The notes under the pieces were generated by a model. That model saw nothing but the letters and a program-made list of their open reading frames with translations, had not been told where the DNA came from and made no database searches. Positions 60,109 through 64,000 of a stretch of 64,000 nt of DNA are shown piece by piece (within the stretch, counting starts at the first letter, position 1; each line of letters starts with the position of its first letter). The translations under genes and the position numbers were made by a program. Where the stretch lies: contig WBVU01000008.1 of the NCBI GenBank assembly GCA_009192285.1, positions 2,304,370-2,368,369 of the forward strand. Reading direction: 5' to 3'. The stretch comes from Morchella semilibera (Eukaryota > Ascomycota > Pezizomycetes > Pezizales > Morchellaceae).

Positions 60109-60500
60109 CATCCAGGGAATACCCATGACTAGTGGGTAGTGTCCTAGCTTGGTGACGAAAAACGGGGCGGTTTCCTGATGACCGTTGATATCCAGCGACA
60201 GCATTACTATATGTGTTATCCTTCCTGATTCTACCAGCCTGCCGTCGATTACCTCGAGCAAGCGTGGCTTCTTCAGGGGGACCGGGGACAGACCATGTTG
60301 CAACACAAAACCTTGGTCAACAAACGCATAGCCAGACGCACCTGTATCTATCAGAGCGTGGGTGGCGACGGGGGCGGTGGCATTTTGGGGAACGGAGCAA
60401 GAGACAACGAGGGATTCCTCAGACATCCTGTCTTTGGAAACAGCAGCAGCGGAGAGAACAAAAATAGGTGGCGGGACTAGCCCCTTTGGTGTGCCAATTT

Positions 60501-61469
60501 TTACCAAAGGGGCTGACCTTTTAACGCCGGCTTCGGGGTCACCTGTTCAACTGGTGTCTTACGCCAATTGTCGGAGGTGCGGAATTCCAGGGTGCGGGGA
60601 GCGAGGTAGCGGGACTTCGGGGTTGGGGCGGAGGTGCGGGGTTGGGTTCGGGCGTCAGAGGCAAGGCGGCGACGAAGGTCAATAATGACGACATCAGCGT
60701 CAGCGAGGGCTTCCTGATGCAAAGCCAGACGATAACGGAACTCCTCCTTTTCAGCTGTAAGGGAGGCCACTTCTTCTTGAAGGTTCTCAACGACCTTAAC
60801 TGATTCTTCCTGGGCCTCGCACATGCGGGACCAGAGGTCGGCAGCTTTTTCTTCGGCTGCATCAAGTTCGGATTCGAGGTTCTCAATAACCTCATCGTGG
60901 GCCGTGCATGCGGCTGGTTCTTCAGGAGCGGAGGCGGCGACATCAGTGTGGGCGGTCAGGGCGGCGAGGGCTTCTGCAATGAGGGTGTGAGCCTCGGTTA
61001 GCTCATACCCGAAATCTTCCTCAACGGGGCCAAAATTTTCCAAGAACTCAGCGAGTCTCTCAGTCAGGGTGCGTGGGGCGGGAGCTTCCAGGGGGCGGCC
61101 AATAGTATACTGGGCCAGGGTGGGGTCTCTGAGGCCACGAATAATAGCTTCGGAGTCGTAGGCAGGGCAGGAGTCGTCGATGGTGGAGGGTCCCACATGG
61201 AGTTTCCCCGGGGCGGTCTGGGTAAAGGTTGCCTTAGCCCAGTGGGCATCGGCACGTTTGAGTCCGTGGGCAAGGGCGTACTGACGAAGGAGGTGGACGT
61301 GAGGGTCCGAACCTAGGCGACAGCCAAGGTCGAACCAAAAGGCCTGAGGGACGAGGGCGAGATGACAGTACCCCTTCCTTTCTGGGAAGAAGCACTCGAG
61401 GGGGCCGGGGGAAAAGAAAACAGGATTGGGGCAGTCCCCCATAGGGACATCCCAATTAAAATCGGTCAT
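60501..61469 (-). CDS. gag-like protein of element B
   Basis: 322 residues from ATG at 61469, 62 bases inside the 5' LTR. It starts MTDFNWDVPMGDCPNPVFFS. A central coiled coil (ESELDAAEEKAADLWSRMCE and following) fits a capsid/assembly role, and a basic C-terminal part follows. No CCHC zinc knuckle is seen. The stop TAA at 60501-60503 overlaps the protease frame, which lies at -1; how pol is expressed is unknown. Confidence 0.7.
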   Translation of the reverse strand: MTDFNWDVPMGDCPNPVFFSPGPLECFFPERKGYCHLALVPQAFWFDLGCRLGSDPHVHLLRQYALAHGLKRADAHWAKATFTQTAPGKLHVGPSTIDDSCPAYDSEAIIRGLRDPTLAQYTIGRPLEAPAPRTLTERLAEFLENFGPVEEDFGYELTEAHTLIAEALAALTAHTDVAASAPEEPAACTAHDEVIENLESELDAAEEKAADLWSRMCEAQEESVKVVENLQEEVASLTAEKEEFRYRLALHQEALADADVVIIDLRRRLASDARTQPRTSAPTPKSRYLAPRTLEFRTSDNWRKTPVEQVTPKPALKGQPLW

Positions 61470-61531
61470 TATGACCGGAGCGGGGCAAGACGGGGGCGTT
61501 GTGTAGGTCAGCGGAGGGGACGTGTTCTTAG

Positions 61532-62109
61532 TGTTACGGAGCAACACGGAGACAACAGACAAGAGAGCCGAAGTACACAACCGGGGCGGGAACGAGGACG
61601 AATACGAGAGGCGGCGACGGAAGAACCTAATCGAGAAGCAGGGTGGTAGGGCAGAGGGTCCAAATGGCCTCTCTGACGAAGACGTAGAGACGAAGGTACC
61701 AGTAGATGATACGAACTACGGTCATGAACTATGGGCGAAACGAGACGAGGCGAGACGAGGACGTAGCGAAGCGAGGACGAGACAAGGTACTATGGAAGAC
61801 CCACTAGGGTCTTGGCGAAAACTATGGGTATGACGTAGTATATTCAGAACTAGAGACAAAGAATAAACGAAACTAAACCGTAGGGTTGACAACAGGAAGA
61901 ACACGTAAGGAAAGAAAGAGAAAGAAAAGAACAAAGGGAAGATCCGTAGCAACACATATATACCCCTCCTAATCTCTGTACAATCATGACTCATAACCTC
62001 GTGTAACGGAAACCCATAGAAACTCCAAGAACCCCAAAAGAAACCTTATCCCCGAAAGCCTGTTCTCCAATATCCTCTCCTTCCTCGAAGTCCGTAGTAC
62101 GCCGCGATA
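61532..62109 (-). repeat. 5' LTR of element B
   Basis: 578 bases, nearly identical to 55340-55917. The element-sense end is CCGTAACA, next to CTAAGAACACGTCCCC. I do not recognise a standard tRNA primer-binding site there. Confidence 0.85.
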
Positions 62110-62114
62110 TTAAC

Positions 62115-62183
62115 ATTACCCTAACAACCATAACCGTGCATCACCTACCGAACTGTCGGAACAAATGTCAAGACGTCGGGACA
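62115..62183 (-). mobile_element. 3' LTR of chromovirus A, right part
   Basis: Continues the family-1 LTR interrupted by B (ATTACCCTAACAACC onward) and ends TCGGGACA at 62183, next to a purine-rich tract of the minus strand. Confidence 0.85.
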
Positions 62184-62204
62184 GATCAGGTCCCCTCCAA
62201 GGGC

Positions 62205-64000
62205 CTAGCTCCTGATAGGCCGAGGTTTCGAAGGATATTGGTCATGAAATGCTTTTCTAATATCAGGACTATGCTCCAAATCACCCGAAGGTTGCCAGGA
62301 TGGTTCTTCATATCCAGCATATCTAACCAAGTACTCCACCCGTTTCCCCCTCTTCCGCGAATCCAATATCTCCGCTACTTCCCATTCAGTCTCTGCTTCA
62401 ACCTCTACGGGTGGGGGTGGTTCAACAATTTGTCCGGGAATAGGATCCCCAACTGTCGGCGATAATAATGAAACATGGAATACCGGATGTATTTTCATAG
62501 AGGAAGGTAATTCCAACTCATAGGCATAAGGGCTCACAATTCGTTTAATCGGGTAGGGACCAATTTGTTTCCAGTCAAGTTTTTTCGAGGGTCGTTTTGT
62601 TTCAATAATTCTAGTCGAGAGCCAGACGAAATTGCCGACCGCATATCGAGGTGCCGGGGTCCGGTGTAAATTGGCCATCTCCTCCTGTATCTTCTGTGCC
62701 CTGAACATCTCACTTTTCAGAAAATCAAACACCTGAGATATCTCTCGTGCCAACCCATTAGCCTGGTCCTCATTCACCGTCTGTCTGTGCCGTAAGGGTC
62801 CAAATGTCATGCTCGGATGTCTCCCATAGTTAGCCTGAAAGGGGGACATATTAGTAGTTTCAGAAATATGGTTATTAGTAGCAAATTCAGCCAGAGGTAA
62901 AAAGTCCGCCCAGTTATCCTGTTGATATGATACATAACTGCGGAGGTACTGCTCCATAATCGCATTAGTCCTTTGTGTTTGCCTATCGGTCTGAGGATGA
63001 AAGGCTATGGAGTAGCGAGGGGCAATTTCCAGCCGTTCGCAAAGGACTTTCCAAAATTCAGCAGTAAACTGTGTCCCTCGATCGGAAACAATAGTTTCGG
63101 GTAACCCATGTATCTTCCATACCTGTTCCAGGTATAGACGGGACAGGTCTCTGCCACTAACATTCTCCGTCGTGGTGTCCCGGCGTCTTGGCATTTGTCC
63201 CGACAGTCCGATAGAAGATGTACGGTTGTGATTATTAGGGTAATGTTAAGCGAGAGCGGGGAGTACGAAGTGGAGGCTGTCGTCATTAGGTTCTAGGAGG
63301 TTCGGTGGCGTGATGGATTTGTAATGTAATTAACGAAGATGGTGGGGAGGAATATGCGATGTGGTTGCGATAGATTTCTATGGATTTCTATGAGGTGATG
63401 TATGAGTCATAGCGGACTGGTGGAGGGGAGTGTTAAATAGCGGGGTTAGATGTTTTCCTTAGTTCTTTCTTTCTTTTCTCTCTGTCTCGTCTTCCTGTTA
63501 TCTCGGTACATAGGAATCTACTCCTATTTCTAAGCCATAGCTTCTCGTACCAAAGACTCGGTCCTCTGACAAGAGGAAACTCATAGTACCTCTCATCGTT
63601 CTCGTTGAGGTCCATCCGGTCCTCACTCTCCCTGCACTGTGTTCCTGTGTCCTTGCTCTTACCTTTGCCTTTGCCGGTGCCTGTGCTTGTGCCTGCCCGA
63701 TGTCGCCTCTGTCTTCATCAGCCCCCTCGTCGAGTAGCTGTGCTCCTCGAGTTCCTCTGCGTCATCATTGTCATCTTCTTCTTTGCGTCGGGTTACTCCG
63801 TCACACGTGGGAATCAAATGCTTCATCTTTGTCAACCGATCCACCACTACTAGAATGGCATTAAATCCATGACTCTCCGGAAGTCCCATTACAAAATCCA
63901 TCGTGACATCCGTCCAGGGTCTTTTGGGCACCGATAATGGGCGCAGAACTCCTTGTAGGAGATTATGGTTCATTTTGCTTCGCCGACAGGTATGGCAATT
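62205..64000 (-). CDS. Integrase and chromodomain of chromovirus A, partial, with a nested solo LTR
   Basis: The reading is open from the right window edge to a stop at 62205 once the solo LTR (63176-63805) and one CGTGG are removed. It includes [17 protein letters not shown] (first catalytic Asp), the restored junction [28 protein letters not shown] (second Asp), [20 protein letters not shown] (Glu region), a GPY/F-type module ([13 protein letters not shown]) and the chromodomain [20 protein letters not shown]. The protein apart from the insert looks functional. The 5' portion of A lies outside the window. Confidence 0.85.
63176..63805 (+). mobile_element. Solo family-1 LTR inside the integrase of A
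   Basis: 630 bases, TGTCCCGG to CCGTCACA, in plus orientation, flanked by the perfect duplication CGTGG (63171-63175 and 63806-63810). Excision with one target copy restores the integrase frame. Confidence 0.9.

Larger units (their letters stand above)
55938..60507 (-). pseudogene. pol of element B (PR-RT-RNaseH-IN-chromodomain), interrupted
   Basis: Minus-strand order: retropepsin with ALIDTGASGYAFVD, cut in its GIPWM end by a 137-bp insert; reverse transcriptase ([31 protein letters not shown]) whose catalytic LDDVLIYS is preceded by a stop (TAA, 59127-59129) where the family has Tyr; RNase H ([20 protein letters not shown]); a second 137-bp insert at 58118-58254; the integrase HHCC zinc domain and the DDE core ([24 protein letters not shown]). 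The chromodomain is split by a solo LTR at 56066-56698 and ends [20 protein letters not shown] and PRPTRS stop. The pol frame is -1 relative to gag, around the gag stop at 60501. Confidence 0.88.
55340..62109 (-). mobile_element. Full-length Ty3/gypsy chromovirus B
   Basis: 6770 bases with identical-length LTRs (578 bp), flanked by the 5-bp duplication TTAAC (55335-55339 and 62110-62114). Coding order on the minus strand is gag, protease, reverse transcriptase, RNase H, integrase and chromodomain. Without its one solo LTR and two 137-bp inserts it would be about 5.9 kb. By eye only about 5 of 578 LTR positions differ, mostly transitions, so the insertion is recent. It is not autonomous: pol has an in-frame stop and three insertions. 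Confidence 0.9.

Noticed and set aside
55530-61994. Identical 90-codon hydrophobic frames at 55530-55802 and 61722-61994
   Set aside because: Both lie at the same place in the two LTRs of element B. They are identical because the LTRs are, and T/C-rich LTR sequence reads as Phe/Ser/Leu.
1-64000. tRNA, rRNA or CRISPR arrays
   Set aside because: I looked for B-box-like GGTTCRANNCC, conserved rRNA words and regularly spaced direct repeats. No acceptable candidate was found, though by-eye search for tRNA genes is not exhaustive.

Overview
The window is fungal nuclear DNA, most likely from a filamentous ascomycete (Pezizomycotina). The evidence is short GT-AG introns (49-185 bp) with CTAAC-like branch sites, the fungal proteins BAR-adaptor RVS161/Hob3, cytosolic ornithine aminotransferase CAR2 and mitochondrial polymerase MIP1, and Ty3/gypsy chromoviruses. 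A repeat-rich Pezizomycetes-type genome would fit, but that placement is a guess.

Layout. 1-3 kb: no gene. 3.0-6.2 kb: a secreted, very repetitive Thr/Gly/Ser-rich protein. 6.3-9.1 kb: no gene. 9.1-15.2 kb: DBP7 (-), PAM16 (+) and RVS161 (-), with minisatellites between them. 15.2-22.9 kb: gene-poor, with one small orphan ORF, a decayed acidic coding-like stretch, a foldback element and dispersed short repeats. 22.9-25.1 kb: HAS1 (-). 27.6-31.7 kb: PRE8 (+), a two-exon 50-residue putative membrane protein (-) and CAR2 (-). 33.3-43.5 kb: TSR1 (-) and NOP14 (+) head to head, then SGD1/NOM1 (+). 45.0-50.2 kb: MIP1 (-) and a TBCC-domain tubulin cofactor C (-). From 50.5 kb to the end: degenerate telomere-like repeats, then a stack of nested chromoviruses.

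Five of the ten well-recognised housekeeping genes act in ribosome assembly (DBP7, HAS1, TSR1, NOP14, SGD1). PAM16 and MIP1 serve the mitochondrion, PRE8 the proteasome, CAR2 arginine/ornithine breakdown, and TBCC tubulin folding. RVS161 (cortical actin/endocytosis) is an eleventh. I rebuilt the exons by hand. DBP7, HAS1, SGD1 and the repetitive secreted gene keep their expected frame only if single-base indels, mostly in homopolymers, are assumed.

The retrotransposon block is a Russian doll on the minus strand. A fragment (E) is interrupted by element D, D by C, C by A, and A's 3' LTR by a complete young element B (55340-62109, TSD TTAAC, LTRs differing at about 5 of 578 bases). Four solo LTRs lie inside these elements, three of them with perfect 5-bp target duplications. 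Three copies of an exactly 137-bp foldback element also lie in the stack, each flanked by a 2-bp duplication; removing an insert restores the host sequence or frame. That 137-bp family is the best candidate here for an undescribed element. A second unexplained signal is the palindrome TACATGTA, present about 27 times, always outside coding exons and outside the retrotransposons.
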